A DNA stretch of 36,219 bases from Actinomycetota bacterium (GCA_027728645.1 JAQCAA010000006.1:1-36219), one strand, 5' to 3'; shown: positions 1 through 8,410, numbered from the stretch's first letter. Numbers and translations are program-made. Notes: generated from the letters alone by a model not told the origin.

Positions 1-86
1 TGCGCCTTCGTCCTGCGTCCTTGCGACCAGCGCGCCTGACTCGACATCGACACCCCGAACGTTGGTGGACACGGCACTAGCGGCGG

Positions 87-530
87 TCAGGAGGCGTCGG
101 CGGCCCTTCCGAGATCGACAACTTCCGGCGGACCGGGTATCCGGGTTGGGGCCGCATGTTCGGATTCGGAATCTGGTTCCTCGAGGCCGTACTTGATAAG
201 AAGGTGCAGGTAGTCACGCTGGTAGAACACCTTGCACCTCACATCGGGGTACAACTCTCGAAGCCGTTTGACCTTTCGATTCTTCTTCGTGACAAGCTTT
301 TGACTCATCGTCGTGATCTCGATGTAGAGGTCGTCGTCAGGGAGGTAGAAATCGGGTTTGAACAGTTTTACCGGTTCGTCGAGGTCATCCCACTCGATTG
401 GGAACTCTCGCGGCTCGTAGTGCCACTCGATGCCGTAGAAGTCGAGAAGTCGCGCGAATTCCCGTTCGCTGTTGTGTGCGAAGTCGGTGAGGTCGGCCGG
501 CGACGGCCCAAAGAGATCGTCAGTGCTCAG
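87..530 (-). CDS. PD-(D/E)xK-type endonuclease-like protein, apparent CTG start
   Basis: The track ORF 87..308 is only the C-terminal part. The same frame read upstream gives (M)STDDLFGPSPADLTDFAHNSEREFARLLDFYGIEWHYEPREFPIEWDDLDEPVKLFKPDFYLPDDDLYIEITT-MSQKLVTKKNRKVKRLRELYP. PDFYLP...YIEIT resembles a PD-(D/E)xK core. CTG at 528-530 overlaps the TGA of the upstream merR gene (CTGA). Confidence 0.7.
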   Translation of the reverse strand: MSTDDLFGPSPADLTDFAHNSEREFARLLDFYGIEWHYEPREFPIEWDDLDEPVKLFKPDFYLPDDDLYIEITTMSQKLVTKKNRKVKRLRELYPDVRCKVFYQRDYLHLLIKYGLEEPDSESEHAAPTRIPGPPEVVDLGRAADAS

Positions 531-1021
531 TTTCCAGCCGCTTTCGCGATTTCTGTGTTTGCAACCAGGTCTGCTGCATGGTCGGGGAAGAGCTTATGGA
601 TTTCACCGGCGACTTCATCATGAACTGGTCGCACGGCGATGCCGAATACCCCCTGGCCCTTGCGGAGCAGGTCCATGACTTCTTCAGGACTTGTGGCTGC
701 GTAGATGGATGTGCCATCAGACAAAAGGGTGATGTCGCTCTCCCTCCACCCTTCGCCTACCTCGAGTTCGAGATAGTCGAATGCCGCACGGATCTTGTGA
801 AGGCTTGTGCCTGCGTCCTTCAGACGCTTAACGACCCGCAACGTGACGATGTCCTGGAACGTATAGAGCCGCTGGGTGCCAGAGCCCGTCGCCTCCTGAA
901 GGGATGGGCCGAGGAGCCCTGAACGATCCCAGTAGTCGAGTTGGCGATAAGTGATGCCAACGACGGAGCAAACTTGCGGTGAACGAAATCCGAAGGATGT
1001 ATCGATGTTGTTTTGAGTCAT
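527..1021 (-). CDS. MerR-family transcriptional regulator
   Basis: N-terminal MerR helix-turn-helix: FRSPQVCSVVGITYRQLDYWDRSGLLGPS...GTQRLYTFQDIVTLRVVKRLKDAGTSLHKIRAAF. Confidence 0.9.
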   Translation of the reverse strand: MTQNNIDTSFGFRSPQVCSVVGITYRQLDYWDRSGLLGPSLQEATGSGTQRLYTFQDIVTLRVVKRLKDAGTSLHKIRAAFDYLELEVGEGWRESDITLLSDGTSIYAATSPEEVMDLLRKGQGVFGIAVRPVHDEVAGEIHKLFPDHAADLVANTEIAKAAGN

Positions 1022-1047
1022 TGCCTTGCGTCTCCTAAGCCCAGAGG

Positions 1048-1061
1048 TTACACACTTGTAA
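1048..1061. promoter_or_regulatory. Palindrome TTACA-CACT-TGTAA upstream of merR
   Basis: Perfect 5-bp inverted repeat arms about 27 bp upstream of the merR ATG at 1021. Confidence 0.4.
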
Positions 1062-1127
1062 TTCCGTGCATTGAATTACCAGCGCGAAACTTACGGTCGC
1101 TCCACGCCGTTGTCAACGATTGAGCTT

Positions 1128-2135
1128 TCACTCAGCGGTGAGAATCATCCCGAGATTGGTGAGGTGGTCCATTGTTCCAAGCCCGTAAACGATGTCGCCT
1201 GCCGCGAATGGCTGGTTCGGACTGGGGTTGATGCGAACCGATTCCTTGCCGCTGGCGACGCCGACGACCATGGCACCAGAATCCCCGAGGAGACTGAGAT
1301 CGGCGAGAGTGCGACCAACAACCGACGAGGATTCGTCAACCACGTACCGTTTGATTCGGAACTCGATCGCTGGGTTGTAGACAACGGCATCGAGGAAGCC
1401 GGCGAGGTCAGGATCGGCGACGAGAGCAGCCAGACGCTCTCCCCCAACGAGCTCGGGGGTTACGACCGATGTGGCTCCTGCGAGGGTCAGCTTGGTTTCA
1501 GTTTCGTGGTCTACTGCTCTGGCGGCTACGGGGAGGGTTGGACGAAGTGACCTTACCGAAAGGGTGATCACGAGGTTGTCGCTTGCCGAGGCAACGGCGG
1601 CTATAACTCCGCTGGCGTGCGCGACGCCGGCCTCCTTCAGAACTTGGTCCCTCGTGGCGTCGCCCTCGACCACGAGTGCGCCGGCCGCCACTGCGCTCTC
1701 GCTGGTCAGCGCATCGGCTTCGATCACAACTGCGTCGACGTTGTCGCGCTTCAGCGCATGCCATGCGGTCGACCCCACTCTTCCGAATCCACAAACTATT
1801 ACGTGGTCACGCATGTTGGAAATCTCCTTCGTCATCTTCCTGCGCTTTCGATAGTCGGAACCGACAACGGTTTCGAGGCCGAATTCGACAACTGATGTGG
1901 CGGTGTAGAAGGCGGCCCCCATGCCAGAGAGCAACACAATGACCACCCAGAGCCTCGTACCTCCGTCGAAGGGACCTCCGATCTCTGAGTAACCCACGGT
2001 TGTAATGGTGATCACCGTGACGTACAGAGCCTCGCCAGGGTCAAAGTCACCAATGACCACGAATCCGGTCGCTCCGACACCTATAACAGCAACGAGGGCG
2101 ATCAGCCCAGCCCGAAGGTTCGAGGGCAGCCTCAC
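1128..2135 (-). CDS. Two-TM potassium channel with RCK/TrkA-N domain
   Basis: Pore/filter TITTVGYSEIGG between hydrophobic segments, then Rossmann motif HVIVCGFGRVGS and a TrkA-C-like tail. GTG start overlaps the upstream stop (GTGA). Confidence 0.88.
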   Translation of the reverse strand: MRLPSNLRAGLIALVAVIGVGATGFVVIGDFDPGEALYVTVITITTVGYSEIGGPFDGGTRLWVVIVLLSGMGAAFYTATSVVEFGLETVVGSDYRKRRKMTKEISNMRDHVIVCGFGRVGSTAWHALKRDNVDAVVIEADALTSESAVAAGALVVEGDATRDQVLKEAGVAHASGVIAAVASASDNLVITLSVRSLRPTLPVAARAVDHETETKLTLAGATSVVTPELVGGERLAALVADPDLAGFLDAVVYNPAIEFRIKRYVVDESSSVVGRTLADLSLLGDSGAMVVGVASGKESVRINPSPNQPFAAGDIVYGLGTMDHLTNLGMILTAE

Positions 2136-2629
2136 CGCGCTGACGTTGAGTCGAAGTCATCTGGCCCGACGTCGTCGAGGAACTCCCTGAACCTCTCAAT
2201 CTCTTCCTCATCGGCCTGATCGTGGATCTGGACGCCTGCCTCGTTGAGTACTTCCCTATCGGCAAAGAGAGGGACGTCCATCCTCACGGCGATGGCGACA
2301 GCGTCCGACGGTCGCGAAGAGATTGTGTGTATGTCGCCGTCAAGCTCAAGTTTCAGATCTGCATAGAACGTGCCGCCACGCAGTTCTGTCACAACGACTT
2401 CAGTGAGCTTGGCTCCGAGCTCTTCGATCAGGGCCGCTGCCAGATCGTGGGTAAGCGGTCGCTCCGTTGAGACACCCTCACTCGCCAGGGCTATGGCCAT
2501 CGCCTCAGATGTGCCGATCCAGATCGGTAGGTAGCGGTCGCCACCTTGTTCGCGCAGAAGCAAGATCGGGGTGTTGGTCGGAAGTTCGATCCGAACTCCG
2601 ATGAGATCGAGCGGCACATTGTTGCTCAT
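2132..2629 (-). CDS. DUF151 / bifunctional nuclease family protein
   Basis: VPLDLIGVRIELPTNTPILLLREQGGDRYLPIWIGTSEAMAIALASEG...RPSDAVAIAVRMDVPLFADREVLNEAG is typical of DUF151. Confidence 0.92.
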   Translation of the reverse strand: MSNNVPLDLIGVRIELPTNTPILLLREQGGDRYLPIWIGTSEAMAIALASEGVSTERPLTHDLAAALIEELGAKLTEVVVTELRGGTFYADLKLELDGDIHTISSRPSDAVAIAVRMDVPLFADREVLNEAGVQIHDQADEEEIERFREFLDDVGPDDFDSTSAR

Positions 2630-2641
2630 CGCGCAACTGTA

Positions 2642-3226
2642 TCACTCGGCTAGGAGCGCATTGCCAGTCGAATAGGCTGCATCAACAAAGGCCTCTGGCT
2701 CTGCAAGGAACCGCGGCATGTTCATGACTGCCCATACCGACCTCAGATTCCGAAAAAGGCCTTGCCAGTCAAGGCCGTAGCCGAGCAGATATTCGTCGCC
2801 AACCTCGAAACCTCGGTACTCGACTGGAACATCAACGATGCGACGTGGGGCCTTGTCGAGGAGGGCAACAGTGCTCACTGATTTGGCTCCCTTTGCGTCG
2901 AGCATCTTGTGGATCGTCCCAAGTGTTAGCCCGGTGTCGACGATCTCGAGAACCAATAGCACGTCCTTGCCGTCAAGCGGTTCGTCGATATCCAGAGTCA
3001 CCGAGACACGGCCTTCGCGACCGAACCGGGTTAGTGCCAGAAACTGAGGAGTTGAATCGAGTGGAAGGTGTGCGAGCAGGTCCTTCATAAATATGACTGA
3101 ACCCTTCAGGATGCCGACAACGACAAGGTCACCGTTTGGATGGTCTCGCATGATCTCGGCACCGAGTTCTGCGACCCGCCGAGCGAGGACATCAGGAGTG
3201 ATGACCTCGACGAAGTCATCACTCAT
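2642..3226 (-). CDS. hpt: Hypoxanthine phosphoribosyltransferase-like protein (divergent)
   Basis: VVVGILKGSVIFMKDLLAHL, VLLVLEIVDTGLTL (PRPP motif) and VEYRGFEVGDEYLLGYGLDWQGLFRNL. ATG at 3226 overlaps the stop of the upstream gene. Confidence 0.82.
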   Translation of the reverse strand: MSDDFVEVITPDVLARRVAELGAEIMRDHPNGDLVVVGILKGSVIFMKDLLAHLPLDSTPQFLALTRFGREGRVSVTLDIDEPLDGKDVLLVLEIVDTGLTLGTIHKMLDAKGAKSVSTVALLDKAPRRIVDVPVEYRGFEVGDEYLLGYGLDWQGLFRNLRSVWAVMNMPRFLAEPEAFVDAAYSTGNALLAE

Positions 3227-4269
3227 GCTCCACCCACGACGGACGGAAGTGCTTCTCTGATCCATCGGCCAATTGACTCGGCCTTCGGAAGGTCGACGAT
3301 TGATGACGTTCTCCATTTTCCATCGTCGAGGGTTGGGAGAGCGCGAAGTCTTTGCTCGTGACTCTCCGACAGTTCAAGCGGGGGATTCAGTGTTGCCCCA
3401 CCCCCCTCTTCGCTGTAAAACACCCTCAACAGGCGATCGGTTGTTGAATAGGTGCTGTATGCCCAGTCGACCAGTTCTCTGGTGTCTGCGAAGTGATCAT
3501 CGGAATGCATCACAACGGAGTAGATGGTTCTGCCAGCTCGTTCGGTGACGCCGAGCAACACCTTGTCGGCCCGTGGGGTGTCTCCGGTTTTGAGACCCAC
3601 AACGCCGGGATAGGTGCCGAGTAGCCTGTTCGTGTTGGTAAATGTACGGCTTTGTCCATTCGGTCCCGGCATACTGACAATTTTGATGCTGCCGATTCGC
3701 TTGATGTCTGGGTAATTCTGTGACTCGATGATGAGCGTGAGCAGATCTCGAGCCGTCGAATAATGATCATCGTGATCAAGTCCGTTCGGATTCGCAAAAC
3801 TGGTGCTGTCCATTCCAAAGGTGGATGCCTTTGCATTCATCATGTCAACGAATGCGGAAATGGATTCGCCCCCGACGTGGTAGCCAAGAGTCAGCGCTGC
3901 GTCATTTCCGGAGCGGACAAGCATCGCAATGAGCAAGTCGCCAACCGTCCACACCTCTCCAGTCACGAGGCCAGCCGTGGAACCCCTGGTATCTGTCGCA
4001 AAACTGGGGATTGTCACTTTGTCGTTGAGATCGGCGTTTTCAACGACGAGAATCGCGGTCATGACCTTGGTCACCGAAGCCATCGCTGCCTGTTCGTCGG
4101 CGTTCCACGAGGCAAGCACGACGTCTGCGTCGGCGTCAAAGACAATCCAGCGGTCGGCCGTGATATTTGGGATTTCTGGCGCGTCTGGTAGGACCACCGG
4201 CACCGAAAGACCGGGGAGGCCAAGCAACGACGTCAAGAGCGCCACGGAGGCGATGGAGGATGAAAACAT
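3223..4269 (-). CDS. D-alanyl-D-alanine carboxypeptidase (PBP5-like, S11 family)
   Basis: Motifs ASVTKVMTAI (SxxK), SGNDAA (SxN) and LKTGDT (KTG) in canonical order. Confidence 0.92.
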   Translation of the reverse strand: MFSSSIASVALLTSLLGLPGLSVPVVLPDAPEIPNITADRWIVFDADADVVLASWNADEQAAMASVTKVMTAILVVENADLNDKVTIPSFATDTRGSTAGLVTGEVWTVGDLLIAMLVRSGNDAALTLGYHVGGESISAFVDMMNAKASTFGMDSTSFANPNGLDHDDHYSTARDLLTLIIESQNYPDIKRIGSIKIVSMPGPNGQSRTFTNTNRLLGTYPGVVGLKTGDTPRADKVLLGVTERAGRTIYSVVMHSDDHFADTRELVDWAYSTYSTTDRLLRVFYSEEGGGATLNPPLELSESHEQRLRALPTLDDGKWRTSSIVDLPKAESIGRWIREALPSVVGGA

Positions 4270-4988
4270 TAGTGATCGAGTAGCTTGCGAAGCCTACTGC
4301 GGATCAACGTTTCCTGAATGATCGACGACGCTTGTGCCGTATCTGAAAGAATTTCCTCGGACCGGCGCTGATTGTCCGGATTGCGGTGCCTGAGCATTGG
4401 AGCTACCAACTGTCCCAATAGATCGGTTTGACGGTCGGCAGCTAGACGGATACCTCGCAGGTGCCTGACTTCGAGTCCACGGCTAAGCAGTCTGTGTGCT
4501 GCTCGTGCGATAGCGAGGTCGGCATCCGTGAATGTCGGTGATCCGTCAGGCAGAATCGTCGGGTCCAGTATGCCCTCTTTGATCACGGCAGCCATCTGCG
4601 GTGTACTCAGTCCAGACGACCGGATCATTTCTGACTCGGACAAAGACACTCCGGAGGTCGCGAAGTAGGCCTGGGGTGGTGCGCCTTTGTCCGGCGCCAC
4701 CGGAGACTCCTCTCCGTGTTCCCATGCAGTGAGTTTTGACTTGATCACCTTGAGCGGGAGGTAGTGATCTCGCTGCTCCGACAAGACGAAGCGGATTCTC
4801 CGAACATCGTCCTCTGTAAACACCCGGTATCCGGACGAGGAACGATCCGGTGTCACTAAACCCTTCGACTCTAAGAATCGCAACTTCGAGACTGAGATAT
4901 CGGGGAAGTCACTGCGAAGTGAATTGATCACCTCACCAATGGTGTGAGTGCGCTGCCTCGGGGTCCCGACGGCCCTTAGCTCAGCCAT
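4269..4988 (-). CDS. MerR-family regulator, FtsR-like
   Basis: HTIGEVINSLRSDFPDISVSKLRFLESKGLVTPDRSSSGYRVFTEDDVRRIRFVLSEQRDHYLPLKVIKSKL; adjacent to a GarA-like FHA protein. Confidence 0.87.
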   Translation of the reverse strand: MAELRAVGTPRQRTHTIGEVINSLRSDFPDISVSKLRFLESKGLVTPDRSSSGYRVFTEDDVRRIRFVLSEQRDHYLPLKVIKSKLTAWEHGEESPVAPDKGAPPQAYFATSGVSLSESEMIRSSGLSTPQMAAVIKEGILDPTILPDGSPTFTDADLAIARAAHRLLSRGLEVRHLRGIRLAADRQTDLLGQLVAPMLRHRNPDNQRRSEEILSDTAQASSIIQETLIRSRLRKLLDH

Positions 4989-5400
4989 GCCCTCTCGACA
5001 CTCTTAGATGGAATTTGCCGATCATTAGGTCATCGCCTTCGGAAAGCTTTCCAGCCTCATGCCGTCCGCCGTTCACATACGTGCCGTTCGTGGACCCAAG
5101 ATCGGTGACCGACAGCCCGCCTTTGTCAACTGAGAACCTCGCATGTTCCCTCGACACGGTCACATCGGCAAGGAAGATTTCGCAGTTGCCTGCACGACCG
5201 GTGACGGTGTTCCCTGGTCCTAGAACATAGGTCAGGCCAGCTTGAGGTCCGTTCTCGACGGTCAACGCCCAAGCAAATGCGCCTTCGAGTCGGGTTCTGG
5301 AGCCCGCGGCCCCGTCAGTTTCGGAGGTTGGCACCCATGACATCGTCGCGTCTTGATCAAGGGACCCATCGTCATGAGGTGGTGATTGGTCATCCGGCAT
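4981..5400 (-). CDS. garA: FHA-domain protein, GarA/OdhI-like
   Basis: FHA core NTVTGRAGNCEIFLADVTVSREHARFSVDKGGLSVTDLGSTNGTYVNGGR; context next to FtsR-like regulator and gcvH. Confidence 0.85.
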   Translation of the reverse strand: MPDDQSPPHDDGSLDQDATMSWVPTSETDGAAGSRTRLEGAFAWALTVENGPQAGLTYVLGPGNTVTGRAGNCEIFLADVTVSREHARFSVDKGGLSVTDLGSTNGTYVNGGRHEAGKLSEGDDLMIGKFHLRVSRGHG

Positions 5401-5450
5401 ACCTACATGCTACCGGCAAACCCTCAAGTTGTGGTCGAACCTGCGGCAGA

Positions 5451-5478
5451 GGACAGAAGACAGAGGACAGATGACGGA
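5451..5478. repeat. Heptamer tandem repeat GGACAGA-AGACAGA-GGACAGA-TGACGGA
   Basis: Read directly; four imperfect 7-bp units in the intergenic region between the FHA gene and gcvH. Confidence 0.6.
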
Positions 5479-5539
5479 TTACCAGAGGAGAATCTAGACA
5501 CCAATCCCGATAACACATACGCGACAGGATGTGGGCTCC

Positions 5540-5559
5540 GGGCTCTGAAAGCTGAGCCC
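5540..5559. terminator. Candidate hairpin GGGCTC-N8-GAGCCC after gcvH
   Basis: 6-bp perfect stem just downstream of the gcvH stop; no clear U-tract, so weak. Confidence 0.3.
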
Positions 5560-5563
5560 ATGC

Positions 5564-5941
5564 CTACTCCGTGCTCGTCCTGTACGCCGCCGCGTCCTTG
5601 AGTGCATCCAGTTCCGACGGGTCGCTCATTTCGATCTCCGCAAACCAGCCATCTCCGTAGGGGTCCGAGTTGACAAGTTCAGGGGTGTCTTCCAGCGCAT
5701 GGTTGACCGCCGTAATCGTTCCGCTCGCTGGTGCATACACATCAGAGACGGATTTGGTCGACTCGACCTCGGAGAATGCTTCGCCAGCGGTGGCAGTTGC
5801 GCCTGCCTCTGGGAGCTCCACATACACCACATCCCCAAGCGCATCTTGAGCGAAATCCGAAATCCCCATACGAATCGTGTTTCCGTCGCGTCGGACCCAT
5901 TCGTGGTTCGGTGCGTACTTGAGATCCTCGGGGTAGTTCAT
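5564..5941 (-). CDS. gcvH: Glycine cleavage system H protein
   Basis: 125 aa from [16 protein letters not shown]; lipoylation motif [19 protein letters not shown]. Confidence 0.95.
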   Translation of the reverse strand: MNYPEDLKYAPNHEWVRRDGNTIRMGISDFAQDALGDVVYVELPEAGATATAGEAFSEVESTKSVSDVYAPASGTITAVNHALEDTPELVNSDPYGDGWFAEIEMSDPSELDALKDAAAYRTSTE

Positions 5942-6023
5942 CTCGTCTCCGGGTCGTTGATTGGAAAGTCGGTGTGGCCCACCACAGTAGTCGAACCAGA
6001 CTTCTCGCAGGCACGCAAGTAAC

Positions 6024-6578
6024 TCATCCCTTGCGGATTGAGATAGCCGCTCGCATGTCTCCCACATACTGGGCTCCGACCCAGTAATACATGACAAGAC
6101 CTGGCACTCCGAATGCGTACGCGATGGCAGTCGCCAAATCGGATGTGAATCCGCAGCCGACATAGAACGCAGCGACAGACACATAGATGGCGAGGGTCGC
6201 TGCCTTCCCGAGGTAACGCACATCCAGCTTGGTGACTCCGTTGAACCAGCCATAAAGCGCACCGAGACTGATGAGGCCCTCGCGGACGATGACTGCCCAT
6301 GCGAACCATGGCGGAATTACATCCGTCATGAGCCCGGCGATGAGCGCAACAGCAACGGCGAGCCGATCTGCCAGCGGGTCGAGAAACTTGCCGATCTCAG
6401 TCACCTGATTCAGCTTTCTAGCGAGAAAGCCGTCGATCCAGTCCGTTGTTCCGATGACGGCGAGGAGCACCCCAGCCCATCCGTAGTTTGCCTCGACGAC
6501 CATCCAAACAAAGACAGGTATGAGTGCAAGCCGGATAAGTGAGATCGTGTTCGGGACGTTGAACAGATCGCGAATCAA
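6024..6578 (-). CDS. pgsA: CDP-diacylglycerol-glycerol-3-phosphate 3-phosphatidyltransferase family protein
   Basis: CDP-alcohol phosphatidyltransferase motif [31 protein letters not shown] start in TTGA overlap. Confidence 0.9.
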   Translation of the reverse strand: MIRDLFNVPNTISLIRLALIPVFVWMVVEANYGWAGVLLAVIGTTDWIDGFLARKLNQVTEIGKFLDPLADRLAVAVALIAGLMTDVIPPWFAWAVIVREGLISLGALYGWFNGVTKLDVRYLGKAATLAIYVSVAAFYVGCGFTSDLATAIAYAFGVPGLVMYYWVGAQYVGDMRAAISIRKG

Positions 6579-6976
6579 GGGATCAAGACCACTCTGAACT
6601 TGATGCGTGCAAGTTCTTGCCCATTAAGGCTCACGAGAAAGGAGTAGCCCTTGGCCTCAGGGAATGTGATGTTGTGAAATGGGCTCACAATCGGGACGAT
6701 GCTCGAAGCACCAGGAGGAAGATTGGGAGGAGTCCCAACTCGGAGTCGACCGGTGGCAGCGACGCCGACCTCCGCGCCATCCTCGTCAACGAGGGTGATC
6801 GAGAGATCGAGATCCCTTTGGCGATCCTCAGGTGCGACTTCTGCAACCATCGCCAGTGAGAGGCTCCTGTGCGTCGCAGGAACTGACCGCACGCTGATTG
6901 TGTCGAATCCCCCACCGAGGACGAACAGCTTGCCGGATTGGACTTGTGCTGCGTCAGCGAGCATCGCTGAGGTCAT
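6575..6976 (-). CDS. Conserved hypothetical protein, DUF6941-like
   Basis: MTSAMLADAAQVQSGKLFVLGGGFDTISV...FPEAKGYSFLVSLNGQELARIKFRV; internal ATG at 6976 preferred. Confidence 0.65.
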   Translation of the reverse strand: MTSAMLADAAQVQSGKLFVLGGGFDTISVRSVPATHRSLSLAMVAEVAPEDRQRDLDLSITLVDEDGAEVGVAATGRLRVGTPPNLPPGASSIVPIVSPFHNITFPEAKGYSFLVSLNGQELARIKFRVVLIP

Positions 6977-7219
6977 CTTCACGGTGCATCGCTCCTTCTT
7001 CGAGATCATGGACCCGACCTTGGTGGTCTGTTGCAGACACCATACGTGGTCTCAAGGTTGTATCCACGCCAGACCGGCCGCCCTGTCGGCTGGCCCCGTC
7101 TGTTCGATTCATGTTCTCCTCGCTTCGGCGATGATAGTTCGATTTATGGCTTGTACCATCGGCTGTACCACGGCAGCACAAATGAATGCTGAACACCGTA
7201 CGGAACGAAGGAGTCAAGC

Positions 7220-7675
7220 GTGCTCGATGCGACCGACCGGATGATCATTTCTCTGCTCCAGCAGAACGCGCGCACATCGAACAAGGATCTTGCCCTCGCC
7301 GTAGGCATTGCAGCCTCGACGTGTTCCGAACGGGTTCAGCGGCTGAACGACGCGGGGGTCTTCAGGGGATTTCACGCCGACGTCGATCCGGCCGTCTTGG
7401 GTCTGGACCTCCAAGCTCTGGTCTCCTGCCGCCTGAGAACGCATGCCGCCACTGAGGTCGACAAATTCAAGGAAAGCACAGACGCCATGCCAGAGGTAAA
7501 GGAAATCTTCCATACCTCTGGAGGAAACGACTTCCTGTGTCACGTCGTAGTGCGAGATGCAACCCACCTGCGGGAGTTGGTAGTCAATGGGTTCACGACG
7601 TTGCCAGAGGTATCACACATCGAGACTTCCCTCGTTTTCGAACACAGAGCAAAGCCCGTCATCGCAGACGCGTGA
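7220..7675 (+). CDS. Lrp/AsnC-family transcriptional regulator
   Basis: LDATDRMIISLLQQNARTSNKDLALAVGIAASTCSERVQRLNDAGVFRGF plus RAM-like C-terminus; GTG start after GAAGGAG. Confidence 0.92.
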   Translation: MLDATDRMIISLLQQNARTSNKDLALAVGIAASTCSERVQRLNDAGVFRGFHADVDPAVLGLDLQALVSCRLRTHAATEVDKFKESTDAMPEVKEIFHTSGGNDFLCHVVVRDATHLRELVVNGFTTLPEVSHIETSLVFEHRAKPVIADA

Positions 7676-7795
7676 GGCCGCACGACGAACAACTACAACT
7701 GGTCGCTCAACCATTGCAGAAACGCGGGCGCGCCCCGACGGCTTGGTGTGCAAGATATGATGGAGTGGAGACCGGGTGGGATCGGATCTACACGT

Positions 7796-8410
7796 ATGGA
7801 CAAGGTTGACTTCAAAAAGATGCTGAAGCACCTATACCAGCCATCGTCGAAAGGTTTCGTCATCGTTGATGTGCCTGAGATGCAGTTCCTCAAGGTTGAC
7901 GGCAGGGGCGATCCAGGGACGTCGGAAGACTACGGCCGGGCCGTTGAGTGGCTGTATTCGGTGAGTTATCCCATCAAGTTCATGTCAAAAGTCGATCTCG
8001 GGAAGGACTACGGGGTTCCCCCGCTGGAAGGACTTTGGTGGGCCGACGACATGAGCGCGTTCGCCGAAGGTGACAGGGAATCGTGGCAGTGGACCATGAT
8101 GATCATGCAGCCAGACTGGATCACCAGAGACATGTTTGATGCCGCAGCGGCCAAGGTTGAGGGGAAGCTACGAGTGCCATCCGAGACTGTGCGGTTCGAG
8201 CCCTTCAGCGAGGGTCTCTCGGTGCAAATCATGCATATCGGACCCTATTCGGAGGAAGGCCCGACCATTGCCCGGATGCATCAGGAGTTCATCCCGGAGA
8301 ACGGCCTCGTCGAAGTCGGCGATCACCACGAGATCTATCTCGGCGATCCACGCAGAACCGCTCCCGAAAACCTCAAGACAGTGCTACGTCAGGCAGTAAG
8401 AAGGCTCTAG
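7796..8410 (+). CDS. GyrI-like small-molecule-binding domain protein
   Basis: VDFKKMLKHLYQPSSKGFVIVDVPEMQFLKVDGRGDPGTSEDYGRAVEWLYSVSYPIKF; ATG at 7796 fits better than 7748. Confidence 0.78.
   Translation: MDKVDFKKMLKHLYQPSSKGFVIVDVPEMQFLKVDGRGDPGTSEDYGRAVEWLYSVSYPIKFMSKVDLGKDYGVPPLEGLWWADDMSAFAEGDRESWQWTMMIMQPDWITRDMFDAAAAKVEGKLRVPSETVRFEPFSEGLSVQIMHIGPYSEEGPTIARMHQEFIPENGLVEVGDHHEIYLGDPRRTAPENLKTVLRQAVRRL

Noticed and set aside
156-623. 155-aa plus-strand ORF
   Set aside because: Antisense to the nuclease-like frame and merR; no recognisable domain, composition follows codon bias of the opposite strand.
3763-4321. Plus-strand ORFs of 130-142 aa opposite the D,D-carboxypeptidase
   Set aside because: Antisense to a strongly supported gene with SxxK/SxN/KTG motifs.
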